A stretch of DNA of 64,000 bases from CAZQYB01 sp964582985. Its GTDB lineage: Bacteria; Planctomycetota; Phycisphaerae; Sedimentisphaerales; Anaerobacaceae. The translations under genes and the position numbers were made by a program. Of the stretch, positions 33,574 to 43,485 are shown piece by piece (the stretch's first letter is position 1; each line of letters opens with the position of its first letter). Location: positions 9,884 through 73,883 of the forward strand of contig CAZOUM010000006.1 of assembly GCA_964582985.1 (NCBI GenBank), in the 5' to 3' direction. The notes under the pieces are model-generated. The model was not told where the DNA came from, searched no databases, and worked only from the letters and a program-made list of their open reading frames with translations.

Positions 33574-36500
33574 ATGAAAAAGGTAATTCTTCTTAATTTT
33601 GTTCTCTTGTTGGTTACAGCAGCCCTGGCACCGGCAGCAGAAGGATGGATAGAAGATGTTCATATTGACAGCTGTTCAGTTACAGTAACCGACAAGGTTT
33701 CTTCTGTACAAAAAGGGCCAGCTTTTGAGGTGGCAGATAAGGCATCTTATAAGCCGGGCGAGTTGATAGTGCGTTTCGCTGCCGCAGCCGATGGGAAGCT
33801 TCGCAGCACGGGAGAGAATAATCAGATTTTGAACGCTGTGGGCGGCGGCACGATAATACGCAATTTTAGGATTGTGCCAGGTTTGAGTGTTGTAAAACTA
33901 CCAACAGGGATGACTGTTGAAGAGGCACTGCAGAAACTCGGCAAAGCGAAGGGCGTTTTATATGCTGAGCCTGACTACAGAGTAAGTGCATTCTCCACTC
34001 TTCCTAACGATCCGAGATTTAATGATCTTTGGGGTATGCACAATACGGGCCAGACAGGCGGGACGGTGGATGCCGACATTGATGCGCCGGAGGCATGGGA
34101 CATATCTACCGGCAGCAGTGAAATTACCGTTGCGGTAATCGACACGGGAGTTGACTACAACCATCCCGACCTTGCAGCGAATATGTGGGTTAACAGCGGT
34201 GAGATTCCCGGCAACAATATTGACGACGATGATAATGGTTATGTTGATGATATTTATGGCTATGATTTCTGCAACAATGACGCCGATCCAATGGATGACC
34301 ATTATCACGGTACGCACTGTGCGGGAACGATTGGTGCAGTGGGCGACAATGGCGAAGGTGTGGCAGGCGTTTGCTGGAACGTCAGAATAATGGCTATGAA
34401 ATTCCTGAGTTCAGGGGGTTCCGGTTGGAGTTCTGATGCAATCGACTGCATAGAGTACAGCGTACAAATGGGTGCCAAGGTACTAAGCAACTCGTGGGGC
34501 GGCGGGCCATGCTTACACTCGCTCAAAGACGCCATTGATGCAGCCGGTGAGGCCGGAGTGCTCTTTGTGGCTGCTGCCGGAAATGACAACGTAAACAATG
34601 ATGTTAAACCGCATTATCCATCAAGTTATGGTTGTGAGAACATCATTGCGGTATTGTCCACCGATAAAAATGATAACAAGTCCGGTTTTTCCTGCTATGG
34701 GCCAAATTCAGTCGACCTTGGGGCACCAGGCAGCAGCATTTTGAGTTGCGAACCCGGGAATACGTATGACTATCACAGCGGGACATCAATGGCAACGCCG
34801 CACGTGGCGGGTGCCTGCGCGTTGCTCCTATCGCTTAATTCTTGGCTGGACTACCCAGAAGTCAAGGATATCCTCTTGCAGACGGTCGATTTGACTTTAC
34901 CCGGACTTTGTGTCTCAGGCGGACGCTTTAATCTTTATGAAGCAATGATGCAGGTCCCGTCGCTGGGAGAGGGGTTTATCAATCTGGATAAGCAACTGTA
35001 TTCGTGCGCAGACGAAGTAAGTATCGAAATGGGCGATTCCCATCTTCAAGGTGCTGGAAGTCGCGATGTGAATGTAACCACTGATGGAGGCGATTTTGAG
35101 ACGGTGACTCTGGTCGAAGATGCAGATCGGCTGGGGATCTTCACCGGCACGATATCGACCTCTACTGACCCTGTGACCGTTGAAGACGGTACACTACAAG
35201 TATCTCATGGTGAAACTATCACCGCAACGTATTATGACGCCAACGACGGCACAGGTAATCCGGCAACGGTGGAGGATACTGCAACAGTTGATTGTGAACC
35301 GCCATCTATCTTCAATATTAGCATTGAAAAAGTAGGTGGTGCCGGAGCGAGAATAGAATTCGAAACTGATGAACTATCTACAGGACGAATTCGATGTGGT
35401 CTGGCTTGCGGTGAACCATACACAACTGAAAGCATAGACTCTGAGTTGGCAACAACGCATAGCATTAAAGTTTCTGGATTGGCCAGTGAAACGACCTATT
35501 ATTTTGTTGTGGATGTCAATGATATTGTGGGTAACCCGGCGACAGATACCAATGATGGAAACTGCTATTCCTTTACTACTACCACCATCCAAGTAGTCTA
35601 TGTACCTGATGATTTTAATACAATTCAGGTAGCGATTGACAATGTTTGGGATGGTGACACTGTGATTGTGGCCGATGGGACGTACACCGGGCCGGGCAAT
35701 CGAGATATTGATTTTAAGGGCCAAGCCATCACGGTCTGCAGCGAGACCGGCCCGGAGAACTGTATTATCGACTGTCAAGGTAATCCAAATGAGCCACATC
35801 GTGGGTTCTATTTCCATAATGCAGAAGTGGCATCATCTATCCTGGCTGGCTTTACTATCACTAACGGCTACGGACCGTTGGTTTGTGAGGAATGGGGCTG
35901 CTTCTCTCGCGGTGGCGGAATCTATTGCCATAATAGCAGTCCAACGATTGAAAACTGCATCATCTGCGGCAACTCAGCCGAAGATGGCGGCGGTATGTTC
36001 AACTTTGAAAACTCTGGCCCGACGGTGAGCGACTGCATCTTCAGCGGCAACTCGGCCGATTTCTACGGCGGCGGCATACACAATAGACGAAGCAGCCCCA
36101 CCCTGACCAACTGCACTTTCAGCGGCAACTCGGCATGCATCAATAGCAGCTTACTCCCTGGGGGTGGGGGCGGGATGTACAACCTCGATTGCAACCCGAC
36201 GCTCACCAACTGCACCTTCAGTAACAACTCGACCTATGACTACAACGGCGGAGGGATGAGCAACACCTTCAGTAGCCCGACACTGACCAATTGCAACTTC
36301 AGCGGTAACTCCGCTCATCATCTCGGCGGCGGGATGAGCAACGAAGGCAGCAGCCCGACGCTGACCAACTGCACGTTCAGCAGTAACTCGGCAGCTTTTG
36401 GCGGCGGGATGTCCGACGTGATTGCTGTCTTGGGTGTTAGCAGCCCCGCACTAACCAACCGGAAGTTTAGCGGCATCTGGGCAGAGGACGGCTGGATGAA

Positions 36501-37500
36501 CAACAACTCCGGTGGACCGATGCTAACCAACTGCACCTTCAACGCAAATACGGCAAGATTGAGTGGCGGCGGGATCTCCAGCTTGGGTTGGGGTAGTACT
36601 CCGACCGTTAGCAACTGTATTCTGTGGGGCGATACGCCAAACGAGTTATATGTTCTCGAGGGGACAGGCGAGACGCCGGTGGTAACTTATAGCGACATCG
36701 AAGGCGGCTGGAGTGGGGATGGTAACAACAACATTGATGCCGATCCGTGTTTTGTAGATGCTGCCAACGGTGATTATCACCTGCAGTCGGAACTGGGCCG
36801 GTGGGACCCAAATCAAAACCAGTGGGTGACAGATGCAAATACAAGCCGATGCATTGATGCCGGTGACCCTAACTCGGACTGGACAAAAGAATTATGGCCA
36901 CATGGAAAATGTATCAATATAGGTGCTTTCGGCGGCACACCACAGGCCAGCATGTCTTTGTCAGAAGCAGGTAATGTTGCTGACTTGAATAATAATGGCT
37001 TAGTAGATTACGCCGATCTGAAATTGCTTGCCGACATATGGCTTTGCGAAGACGTCTTATTGTCCGAAGACCTCGACCGTAATGGAATCGTAGATTTCAA
37101 AGACTTTGGTATCTTTGCCCAGGAATGGTCAGACGCATATTTGCCTGAGGCTGGTATGAGTTATCAGATAGGTGAATGTGGTGAAGAGGCATCCGCATTG
37201 TTCGCAGTGGAGCAGTCAGGCCAGACGCGGTTCACTGTTGCGGTCGAAGGCCAGTATATTCATTTTGAGGATATGATTCGTGCCAATTGTTGCCCGGGCG
37301 AACTATGGTTGGAAATGACTGTCGATGATTATCTGATTAGAATCTATGAGTTTGAAGAGATGGAGGGCTGCTGGTGTATATGCGATTTTCCCACTACGGC
37401 TATGCTGGGGCCATTTGCTGACGGAGATTATCTGTTTGAGGTTATTGATGTCTATGGCGATTCGTTGGGAGTGGTGCTGGTGACGATTGGCGGACCGTAA
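33574..37500 (+). CDS. Secreted S8 (subtilisin-like) protease with beta-helix and dockerin
   Basis: About 1308 residues from the ATG at 33574, with AGGAAGG upstream. The order is signal peptide (1-22), an inhibitory propeptide-like region (YKPGELIVRF..., about 55-135), then the S8 catalytic domain. The triad is Asp190 (VAVIDTGVD), His245 (HGTHCAGTIG) and Ser405 (GTSMATPHVAG). Residues of about 460-600 are beta-sandwich domains. From about 675 a right-handed beta-helix is built from repeats like SPTLTNCTFSGNSA. Near residue 1130 there is a type I dockerin pair (DLNNNGLVDYADLKLLADIW and DLDRNGIVDFKDFGIFAQEW). It is exported and could dock to a cohesin scaffold; no cohesin is in the window. Confidence 0.92.
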   Translation: MKKVILLNFVLLLVTAALAPAAEGWIEDVHIDSCSVTVTDKVSSVQKGPAFEVADKASYKPGELIVRFAAAADGKLRSTGENNQILNAVGGGTIIRNFRIVPGLSVVKLPTGMTVEEALQKLGKAKGVLYAEPDYRVSAFSTLPNDPRFNDLWGMHNTGQTGGTVDADIDAPEAWDISTGSSEITVAVIDTGVDYNHPDLAANMWVNSGEIPGNNIDDDDNGYVDDIYGYDFCNNDADPMDDHYHGTHCAGTIGAVGDNGEGVAGVCWNVRIMAMKFLSSGGSGWSSDAIDCIEYSVQMGAKVLSNSWGGGPCLHSLKDAIDAAGEAGVLFVAAAGNDNVNNDVKPHYPSSYGCENIIAVLSTDKNDNKSGFSCYGPNSVDLGAPGSSILSCEPGNTYDYHSGTSMATPHVAGACALLLSLNSWLDYPEVKDILLQTVDLTLPGLCVSGGRFNLYEAMMQVPSLGEGFINLDKQLYSCADEVSIEMGDSHLQGAGSRDVNVTTDGGDFETVTLVEDADRLGIFTGTISTSTDPVTVEDGTLQVSHGETITATYYDANDGTGNPATVEDTATVDCEPPSIFNISIEKVGGAGARIEFETDELSTGRIRCGLACGEPYTTESIDSELATTHSIKVSGLASETTYYFVVDVNDIVGNPATDTNDGNCYSFTTTTIQVVYVPDDFNTIQVAIDNVWDGDTVIVADGTYTGPGNRDIDFKGQAITVCSETGPENCIIDCQGNPNEPHRGFYFHNAEVASSILAGFTITNGYGPLVCEEWGCFSRGGGIYCHNSSPTIENCIICGNSAEDGGGMFNFENSGPTVSDCIFSGNSADFYGGGIHNRRSSPTLTNCTFSGNSACINSSLLPGGGGGMYNLDCNPTLTNCTFSNNSTYDYNGGGMSNTFSSPTLTNCNFSGNSAHHLGGGMSNEGSSPTLTNCTFSSNSAAFGGGMSDVIAVLGVSSPALTNRKFSGIWAEDGWMNNNSGGPMLTNCTFNANTARLSGGGISSLGWGSTPTVSNCILWGDTPNELYVLEGTGETPVVTYSDIEGGWSGDGNNNIDADPCFVDAANGDYHLQSELGRWDPNQNQWVTDANTSRCIDAGDPNSDWTKELWPHGKCINIGAFGGTPQASMSLSEAGNVADLNNNGLVDYADLKLLADIWLCEDVLLSEDLDRNGIVDFKDFGIFAQEWSDAYLPEAGMSYQIGECGEEASALFAVEQSGQTRFTVAVEGQYIHFEDMIRANCCPGELWLEMTVDDYLIRIYEFEEMEGCWCICDFPTTAMLGPFADGDYLFEVIDVYGDSLGVVLVTIGGP
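35850..36640 (+). repeat. Tandem beta-helix repeats in the S8 protease gene
   Basis: Around nine to ten imperfect units of about 75-90 bp encode the motif S-P-T-L-T-N-C-x-F-S-G-N-S-A with a G-G-G-M/I turn. One unit (about 36440-36500) is corrupted (NRKFSGIW), as expected of drifting repeats. Confidence 0.75.
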
Positions 37501-37551
37501 TCTTATCTTGCTCCAATGTTGTTTTGAGAAGAGAAAAATCGGCTTAAATAA

Positions 37552-37869
37552 AGCTCTTTCAGTGATTGGGCTTGCTTACATCGCAGGTTCAACGAACTGT
37601 CAAAACCGGCAAGGTGGTTTCACGACACCCCCATAGACAAATCTGCTGCTACCGTCCGTTTCGAAGGTTTCCTGTTCGGCTTCCCGCCTTGTTGCGTCGA
37701 CCAGTTCATTCGTCACCCATACATCAAAAACGACCTCGACCCCCAGCTTCAGAAGATTCTTTTTCATTGGGCCTGCAAGGACTGCAGAATTACCCCCATT
37801 CTTTTACCCGCTTACCGCCGAACACACGAATATGTGCAAAACTCCCAAACCTTACGTCGTCTCAAGTGA
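37552..37869 (+). pseudogene. Orphan C-terminal protein fragment with a CCVD motif
   Basis: A 105-codon frame opens right after a stop and has no ATG, GTG or TTG before its conserved-looking part. It reads ARWFHDTPIDKSAATVRFEG, then GFPPCCVDQFIRHPYIKNDL, then HWACKDCRITPILLPAYRR and ends at a TGA. The composition (paired Cys, clustered His) is that of a real protein, so this is probably the 3' end of a gene whose 5' part was lost. I do not know the family. The S8 gene ends 51 bp upstream. Confidence 0.6.
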
Positions 37870-37892
37870 CTAATTGGACCCAATCGGGCCAT

Positions 37893-38057
37893 TCATAACT
37901 TTCTGTCTAATCTTCGGTAGCTTACCGCTTCTGCGACATATTCGGGCCTGATTTCTTCGTCCCCGGCAAGGTCGGCTATTGTGCGGGCCACCTTGCAAAT
38001 CTTATCGTGGGCACGGGAGCTTAGGCCCAGCCTGCTCAATGCCTTGTTGCGGGCGAA
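37893..38057 (-). pseudogene. ComM/YifB C-terminal remnant
   Basis: Fifty-four residues in the minus-strand frame read NKALSRLGLSSRAHDKICKV, then ARTIADLAGDEEIRPEYVAE and AVSYRRLD, the recognisable end of a Mg-chelatase-like AAA+ ATPase (ComM/YifB). The frame has a stop directly upstream (38058-38060), and no start, so it is a fragment of the last part only. The fragment converges on the orphan at 37552. The rest of 37501-38185 holds no other gene. Confidence 0.85.
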
Positions 38058-38185
38058 TTAAGATTTTTGGCTCGCAAGGGCTTAATTGGGGCGGGAAAAA
38101 AATTATTTTTTAGGCTAAAATAGGCACTCCGTTCGTCATATAGGCAGCGTAAACGTTGATCTTGAGAGAATTGGGCGAGCTTTAG

Positions 38186-38728
38186 ATGCGAGAAGACAAA
38201 CGTTTGATACAGGAACTCAAATACGGGGATAAAGATGCCCTGCGCCAGCTCTATGAAAAGTACAAAGACGACCTGCTCACTGTAGCAACCTCGCTGCTGC
38301 ATGAAGCGAGCGCCGCTGAGGACGTTCTGCACGATGTTATCGTTTCTTTCGCTGCGGGCGTTGGTGGATTTGAACTGCGGAAAAGCCTGCGGCAGTATTT
38401 AATAACCTGCGTTGTGAACCGGGCGCGTGACAGGTTACGCAGAAAGAAACACGAGGCGGTTGAACTCGACCAGGTTGGACCGGTCAGCTCAAATTCGCAG
38501 CGCCCGGAGGAGTCGGTTATGTTAAGTGAGGAGTCGCAGATATTGACGGATGCGTTGGCGGAGATTCCATTCGAGCAGCGGGAAGTAATAATACTTCGTT
38601 TGCAGGGTGGGATGAAGTTCAGGGAAATAGCCGACGCACAGGGTGTTTCAACCAGTACGGTCCAGGGCAGATACCACTATGGGCTCGACAAACTCAGGTC
38701 GGTTATGAATGGTGAGGTGAAAAAATGA
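38186..38728 (+). CDS. ECF-type RNA polymerase sigma factor
   Basis: A 180-residue sigma-70 family factor. Region 2 is around residues 20-90 (DALRQLYEKYKDDLLTVATS, then ASAAEDVLHDVIVSFA), and region 4 is around 120-172 (FEQREVIILRLQGGMKFREI, ending in a helix-turn-helix with STSTVQGRYHYGLDKLRS). Both domains are intact. It overlaps the next gene by 4 bp (ATGA), so the two are translationally coupled, as sigma and anti-sigma pairs often are. The partner is a large membrane-anchored protein. The regulon is unknown. Confidence 0.9.
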   Translation: MREDKRLIQELKYGDKDALRQLYEKYKDDLLTVATSLLHEASAAEDVLHDVIVSFAAGVGGFELRKSLRQYLITCVVNRARDRLRRKKHEAVELDQVGPVSSNSQRPEESVMLSEESQILTDALAEIPFEQREVIILRLQGGMKFREIADAQGVSTSTVQGRYHYGLDKLRSVMNGEVKK

Positions 38729-41700
38729 GTCGCTTGAGCAATATAGAACGCTCAATCGAAAGATTGCGTGTCATTACCACTGCTGCGATTGACGAGCGGA
38801 TTCTTGACGATGCCTTTGCAGCGCTGGACGAATCTGTGCGGATAGAACGGGCCGGGGTTAGGCCGAGCGTTTGGCAATTGATTGTAAGAAGCAGAGTAAC
38901 AAAATTGGCTGCTGCAGCCGTGATAGTCATCGTGGTCTTGGTTGGCGTTGAATTCATTACCAGACGGGGAGAGGAACCGTTAAAGCCCCCACTTACGGTG
39001 GCGGAGGTAGAGAAGGAACAAATTGAGGCGATGGCTGCTGATGACGACATTGACGGCCTGGTGGCGATGCTGTCCGAGGGGCAATTTGCAAGCAAGGTAC
39101 TTGCTGCTACGTACCTTGGGGACATTGGGGACGAAAGAGCTTTGCCGGAACTCGAGAGACTTTATCTGGCGGCGGAAGAGCATCTGCCGGAAGGCTATAC
39201 GGAGAATCCGTTTGCAGAGCCTATCGAGAGAATCAAGAGCCGTATCGAACCGGAACCGGCCGAAGGTGCGCTTGGACCGGATGCCAACGAGGTAACTGTG
39301 GTAGATGCCAACGAAGAAGTCCCAACGGACGGCAACGAGGGGATTGTAGGGGAAGCAAATGAAATAGTGAAAGCGAACGTGCCGGCTGAAACTGAAGGCG
39401 TGTTGGACTTTCTCGTGGTGCACAAAGACACCAATGAGCCGATGGAGGGTGTCAAGCTCAGTATCCAGATTCAGAGGGAAGGACCCGACGACAAGTGGAA
39501 AGCGGTAACAGACGAACAGGGGCTTTGCAGGATTGAGGTTGGCGACTTGAAAACGAAGCACGTTACTATAGAGGTGGGCAAAGAACGGTTTGTGCCCGTG
39601 ACCGTTCAGTTTAGGAAAGGTCAAGAAGAGCCTCGTATCAGCATTCCCATAAGCTACGCTCTTGTACTTGAGCCAGGGACACCGATTGGCGGCTTCATTC
39701 AAAATGAACAAGGCGGGCCGATAGAGGGAGCAACGGTCTACATGGAGGCATCAGGAGAAAAAAGGGGCGAGATAGAATACGTTCCGATTCGAGACCATAC
39801 CGAGAAAACGGATGCAAATGGTTTTTGGCGATGTGACATTATGCCGGCCAAGCTTGACAATATTCAGATTCGCCTGAGTCACCCCAATCATATCGATGAC
39901 GACTCATACTATGCGAGGACCGTGCCTGCGATAAGCCAGCTGCAGCAAATGACCAGCGTGATGGTGATGAAAAGCGGCGTTCACCTTGTGGGGACAGTTG
40001 TTGACTGGATCGGGCAGCCAATCGCCAAGGCCGGCGTTAGACAGGGCACGGAAGGTCGGCGCGTAAAAAGTCCGCGGACCGAGACGGACGCCGAAGGGAG
40101 ATTTGAATTCAAAGCCACAAAGCCCGGGACAGTGCTGCTTACGGTTCAGGCGAAAGGTTATGCGCCTGACTTGAAAGAGATTATGGTGCGTAAAGGTATG
40201 CGGCCGCTCGAATTTCGCCTCGGCCCCGCTCAGACCATCCGAGGTCAGGTTGTTGATACAAATGACAGGCCGATAGAGGATGTGGATGTCTGGTTGCAGA
40301 GCTGGCAAGGGCGCCAGACTTTCCGATGGAGGGCCGAGACCGACGCCGCCGGATATTTTGAGTGGACTGAGGCGCCGAAAGATGAAGTGTACTTTAGATT
40401 CGCCAAGAAAGACTACATGCCCATTTACAGGCTGCCGCTTTCATCTTCTGTCGATGAACACATAATTGTGATGTATCGTGCGCTGCGTGTCACCGGCAAG
40501 GTGATTGCTGCTGACAGCAATGAGCCCATTAGTGAATTCAAGTTGATATCTGGAAAGAAGTGGAGCCACGAAAGCGGTGCGATACGATGGGACCCGGGCT
40601 CGGCCAAGACATTTGCCGGTGGCCGCTATGAGGCCGGCTTTGATGACCCTCGGTACGGATATTTTGTGCGAATAGAAGCTGAGGGTTACGCGCCGGCTAT
40701 TTCTCGGATGCTCACCGAGGAAGAAGAGGAGGTTGTCATAGACTTCGTGCTTAATAAAGGGGAAAAGCCAAGTGGTACGATATATGTTGCCGAGGGGGAG
40801 CCGGCAGCAGGGGCAGAGGTGGCCCTTTTCCGTGCGGGATTTTCCGGAACGTACGTGCGAAATGGCAGGTTTGGCGATAAAACTGAGCAGGACTTTGTTG
40901 TGACCGGCCCCGACGGGCAGTTCTCTTTGCCGCCTCAGGCTGAAAAGTATCTGCTCGTGGTGTTGCACAACGAGGGCTTCGCTAAAGTCACCGATGAGGA
41001 ACTGGCAATGGACCCGAACATTTTCATTGAGCCTTGGGGCAGCGTGGAGGGCGTGGTGTATGTCGGTGGCAAAGCCAGCACCAATGAAAGAATAGCGATG
41101 GACTACTACAGACGCTATGAACCCAATCTGCCCCGGGTTTCCTTCGATTATCACACTAAGACCGACGCGAATGGCAATTTTGTTATGGAGCGGGTGGTGC
41201 CCGGGAAAGCAAAGGTTGTTCGCTACGCTAAGTCGGGCAGCGCAAGGACAGCCAGAAGCCATGACGAGGTCATTGAGATCGTGGCAGGCGAGACAGTAAC
41301 GGTGACTCTTGGCGGAGAAGGTCGGCCGGTGGTCGGCAGATTAGTGCTGCCGCCCGATTGCAATGAGCCGGTCAATTGGTCCAATACGATAGTCACTTTG
41401 ACCCTGAAGCTGCCGGAACCGCCGCGTCCCGAGGATTTTAACGAAATGATCGAACCGGAAAAGCGGGCCTGGAACAATTCCTGGCGCCAATCGCAAGAGG
41501 GCAAAGCGTATAGAAAGATGGAGTGGGAGAAGGTTCGGTCTTATGTCGTAAAGATAGACCAGGATGGGTCATTTCGCGCCGAAGACGTACCGGCCGGAGC
41601 ATATAAGCTGCAAGCGACCGTGGGTGCACCTCCGGGAGGGGCGTGGTGGTGGGGGCGTTCACGCGTGTCGGCAGGGCAGCCGGTTTTTGGTGGTACCCTG

Positions 41701-42234
41701 ACCCATGAGTTTGAGGTGCCTGATATGAATGAAGGATGGAGCGACGAGCCTTTGGACCTGGGGGCACTTGAGGTAGCCAAAGAAACCGGCCTGAAGGTCG
41801 GCGACCCTGCTCCTGCCTTCGAGGCTGAAACTTTTGATGGCAATAGCATAAAGCTGGCCGATTACAAGGGAAAGGTTGTAGTGGTGACTTTCTGGACCGC
41901 AAGCCAGACCTGGGCTACGCAGAGATTGCTTGAGATTCACCAGACATGCGAGGCTTATCGCAAATATGACCAATTTGTTATGATTGGAGTCTCTCTGGAT
42001 ACTGATATTGATGCTGCCCGCAAGCTCGTGAAAGATAATGAGCTCAGATGGATAAACTGTTATCTGAGCGGAAAGAAAAAAGTAACTGCGTGCAAAGACT
42101 ATGAAATACACACGATGTGGCCGGCGACGTTTGTCATCGGTCCTGACGGCCGCATTCTCGCCAAAAACGCAAGCCCATTACTTTTGGAATCGATGCTGGC
42201 CGAAGCGCTTGCGGCAGAAAGGAAGCAGCCATAG
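38725..42234 (+). CDS. Membrane-anchored carboxypeptidase-regulatory-like protein with redoxin-like C-terminus
   Basis: A 1169-residue protein, translated by a 4-bp overlap with the ECF factor. The first 55 residues are cytoplasmic and could bind the sigma factor. A single membrane helix (LAAAAVIVIVVLVGVEFI) at about 56-74 follows. Then come a HEAT-like stretch and a run of carboxypeptidase-regulatory-like beta-sandwich domains (EGATVYMEASGEKRGEIEY, then GTVVDWIGQPIAKAGV and others). The last 140 residues, from VGDPAPAFEAETFDG, are redoxin/AhpC-TSA-like, but where thiol enzymes have a Cys-x-x-Cys the sequence is FWTASQTWATQ, so it has lost the reactive cysteines and may be a binding domain only. 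I infer a sensor or anti-sigma role. Confidence 0.82.
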   Translation: MSRLSNIERSIERLRVITTAAIDERILDDAFAALDESVRIERAGVRPSVWQLIVRSRVTKLAAAAVIVIVVLVGVEFITRRGEEPLKPPLTVAEVEKEQIEAMAADDDIDGLVAMLSEGQFASKVLAATYLGDIGDERALPELERLYLAAEEHLPEGYTENPFAEPIERIKSRIEPEPAEGALGPDANEVTVVDANEEVPTDGNEGIVGEANEIVKANVPAETEGVLDFLVVHKDTNEPMEGVKLSIQIQREGPDDKWKAVTDEQGLCRIEVGDLKTKHVTIEVGKERFVPVTVQFRKGQEEPRISIPISYALVLEPGTPIGGFIQNEQGGPIEGATVYMEASGEKRGEIEYVPIRDHTEKTDANGFWRCDIMPAKLDNIQIRLSHPNHIDDDSYYARTVPAISQLQQMTSVMVMKSGVHLVGTVVDWIGQPIAKAGVRQGTEGRRVKSPRTETDAEGRFEFKATKPGTVLLTVQAKGYAPDLKEIMVRKGMRPLEFRLGPAQTIRGQVVDTNDRPIEDVDVWLQSWQGRQTFRWRAETDAAGYFEWTEAPKDEVYFRFAKKDYMPIYRLPLSSSVDEHIIVMYRALRVTGKVIAADSNEPISEFKLISGKKWSHESGAIRWDPGSAKTFAGGRYEAGFDDPRYGYFVRIEAEGYAPAISRMLTEEEEEVVIDFVLNKGEKPSGTIYVAEGEPAAGAEVALFRAGFSGTYVRNGRFGDKTEQDFVVTGPDGQFSLPPQAEKYLLVVLHNEGFAKVTDEELAMDPNIFIEPWGSVEGVVYVGGKASTNERIAMDYYRRYEPNLPRVSFDYHTKTDANGNFVMERVVPGKAKVVRYAKSGSARTARSHDEVIEIVAGETVTVTLGGEGRPVVGRLVLPPDCNEPVNWSNTIVTLTLKLPEPPRPEDFNEMIEPEKRAWNNSWRQSQEGKAYRKMEWEKVRSYVVKIDQDGSFRAEDVPAGAYKLQATVGAPPGGAWWWGRSRVSAGQPVFGGTLTHEFEVPDMNEGWSDEPLDLGALEVAKETGLKVGDPAPAFEAETFDGNSIKLADYKGKVVVVTFWTASQTWATQRLLEIHQTCEAYRKYDQFVMIGVSLDTDIDAARKLVKDNELRWINCYLSGKKKVTACKDYEIHTMWPATFVIGPDGRILAKNASPLLLESMLAEALAAERKQP

Positions 42235-42517
42235 TACCAAAATTCAGGCAGCATCAGAAATATCAAGGACACACCACCCGCGGCTTTGAGATAGGTCGAA
42301 GCCGGCCCAGCCGAGCTTGACGCTTCTATTAGTTTTGCAGGTCAAAGCACTAATTTTTCATTTCGATAGAAAAATGCCGAAAAAAATTGAATTTACTTGC
42401 GTTAAAGTGGTCTGCCAAATCGTCTAATCTATGGAGGTGGGTTGTTAGACTAATTTGCGTAGTGTTAATATGTCTGACGGTTGGTGCCGGTCTGCAAATT
42501 TGAGCCCGGAGGTATTT

Positions 42518-42871
42518 ATGAAACTTCGCTTGGAAAGTAATCGATTAAAAACGAAGCCAAAGTTGTGGGAAAGGATATTAGCACTTGTGGGCAATATTGT
42601 CGAAGCGCCGTTGGCCTATGCAAAAAGCGTGATAAGTCGAGAACCACAACCGATTTCGCTGAGCAGTTCTACGGCCGGCATCGCTGGAAAGACAGGCCAC
42701 TTCCGCTACGTCATAAAGGGCAAGAGAGCCTATCTGACCCTTCGTTTGGAAAACGGCTCATATCACAGAATTATCATAGGCTTTGGTCAAGGCCAAAACG
42801 AAGTTTGGGTTAGAAAAGTCAACAGCGAAAAATTCGAACATACCGAACCGAAAAGAAAGGTGGGTTCTTAG
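42518..42871 (+). CDS. Hypothetical protein
   Basis: A 117-residue protein starting at the ATG at 42518, preceded by GGAGG (42509-42513), which decides the start. It is basic, with no signal peptide or membrane segment. The N-terminal half contains LWERILALVGNIVEAPLAYA, a long hydrophobic helix, and the C-terminal half has beta-strands (HFRYVIKGKRAYLTLRLENG, RIIIGFGQGQNEVWV). I recognise no family. Its stop codon overlaps by 4 bp the stop of the convergent FMN reductase gene. The function is unknown. Confidence 0.55.
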   Translation: MKLRLESNRLKTKPKLWERILALVGNIVEAPLAYAKSVISREPQPISLSSSTAGIAGKTGHFRYVIKGKRAYLTLRLENGSYHRIIIGFGQGQNEVWVRKVNSEKFEHTEPKRKVGS

Positions 42872-43485
42872 GTTAGCTCAACGTCGACGGGCCGGTCAGA
42901 CCCCGTCGGGACAGTGACCAATTCTTTTCCAAGCCGGTAGGCTTCATTCATTGCCGAAGGGTGCTTCTTTATTGCGCCGAGGGCGTCAACTTTATTGACA
43001 AACAAGTTGGTTGTGTAACGCATCTCAAGTACATCGAGATAATATGTCATTGTAAGCCGTATGCTTTCGAACATTTTCTTACTCTTAGTTCCGCCGACAG
43101 CGATAACCATCGCCCGTCGGTCACGGTCGGCGGCTATCAACGGCTGTTTCAAGACATACTTGTATGCCCAAAGACATTGGCAGCGGTCGATGAGGATTTT
43201 GGCCTGTGCACAGACGGTCATAAAAAATATGGGGGTGGCGAAAATCAGGCGGTCGGCTTCAATCATCTTCGAGGCGAGTATTTGATAATCATCTTCGACT
43301 TTGCATTTGCCCGAATCGAAACAGAAGTTGCAATGGGTGCAGGGTGCGATGTCGAGTTCACACAGCCGGATGTACTCCGTTTCTGCGGCTGCCGACTCTG
43401 CCCCGGCCAAGGCCTGGCACAGAAGCAAATCACTGTTGCCCTCAAGTCTTGGGCTTGCCGAGATACCGAGCACTTTGACGCTCAT
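42868..43485 (-). CDS. Flavodoxin-fold NADPH-dependent FMN reductase with a Cys cluster (Isf-like)
   Basis: A 205-residue flavodoxin-like protein. The FMN phosphate loop is near the start (ISASPRLEGNSDLL). At about residue 49 there is CTHCNFCFDSGKC, a four-Cys arrangement like that of the iron-sulfur flavoproteins of anaerobes, where it holds a [4Fe-4S] cluster. The FMN-binding part continues with FATPIFFMTVCAQAKI. Such proteins transfer electrons from ferredoxin or NAD(P)H to small acceptors, and are often linked to oxidative stress or quinone reduction. The function here is inferred from the fold. Confidence 0.85.
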   Translation of the reverse strand: MSVKVLGISASPRLEGNSDLLLCQALAGAESAAAETEYIRLCELDIAPCTHCNFCFDSGKCKVEDDYQILASKMIEADRLIFATPIFFMTVCAQAKILIDRCQCLWAYKYVLKQPLIAADRDRRAMVIAVGGTKSKKMFESIRLTMTYYLDVLEMRYTTNLFVNKVDALGAIKKHPSAMNEAYRLGKELVTVPTGSDRPVDVELT

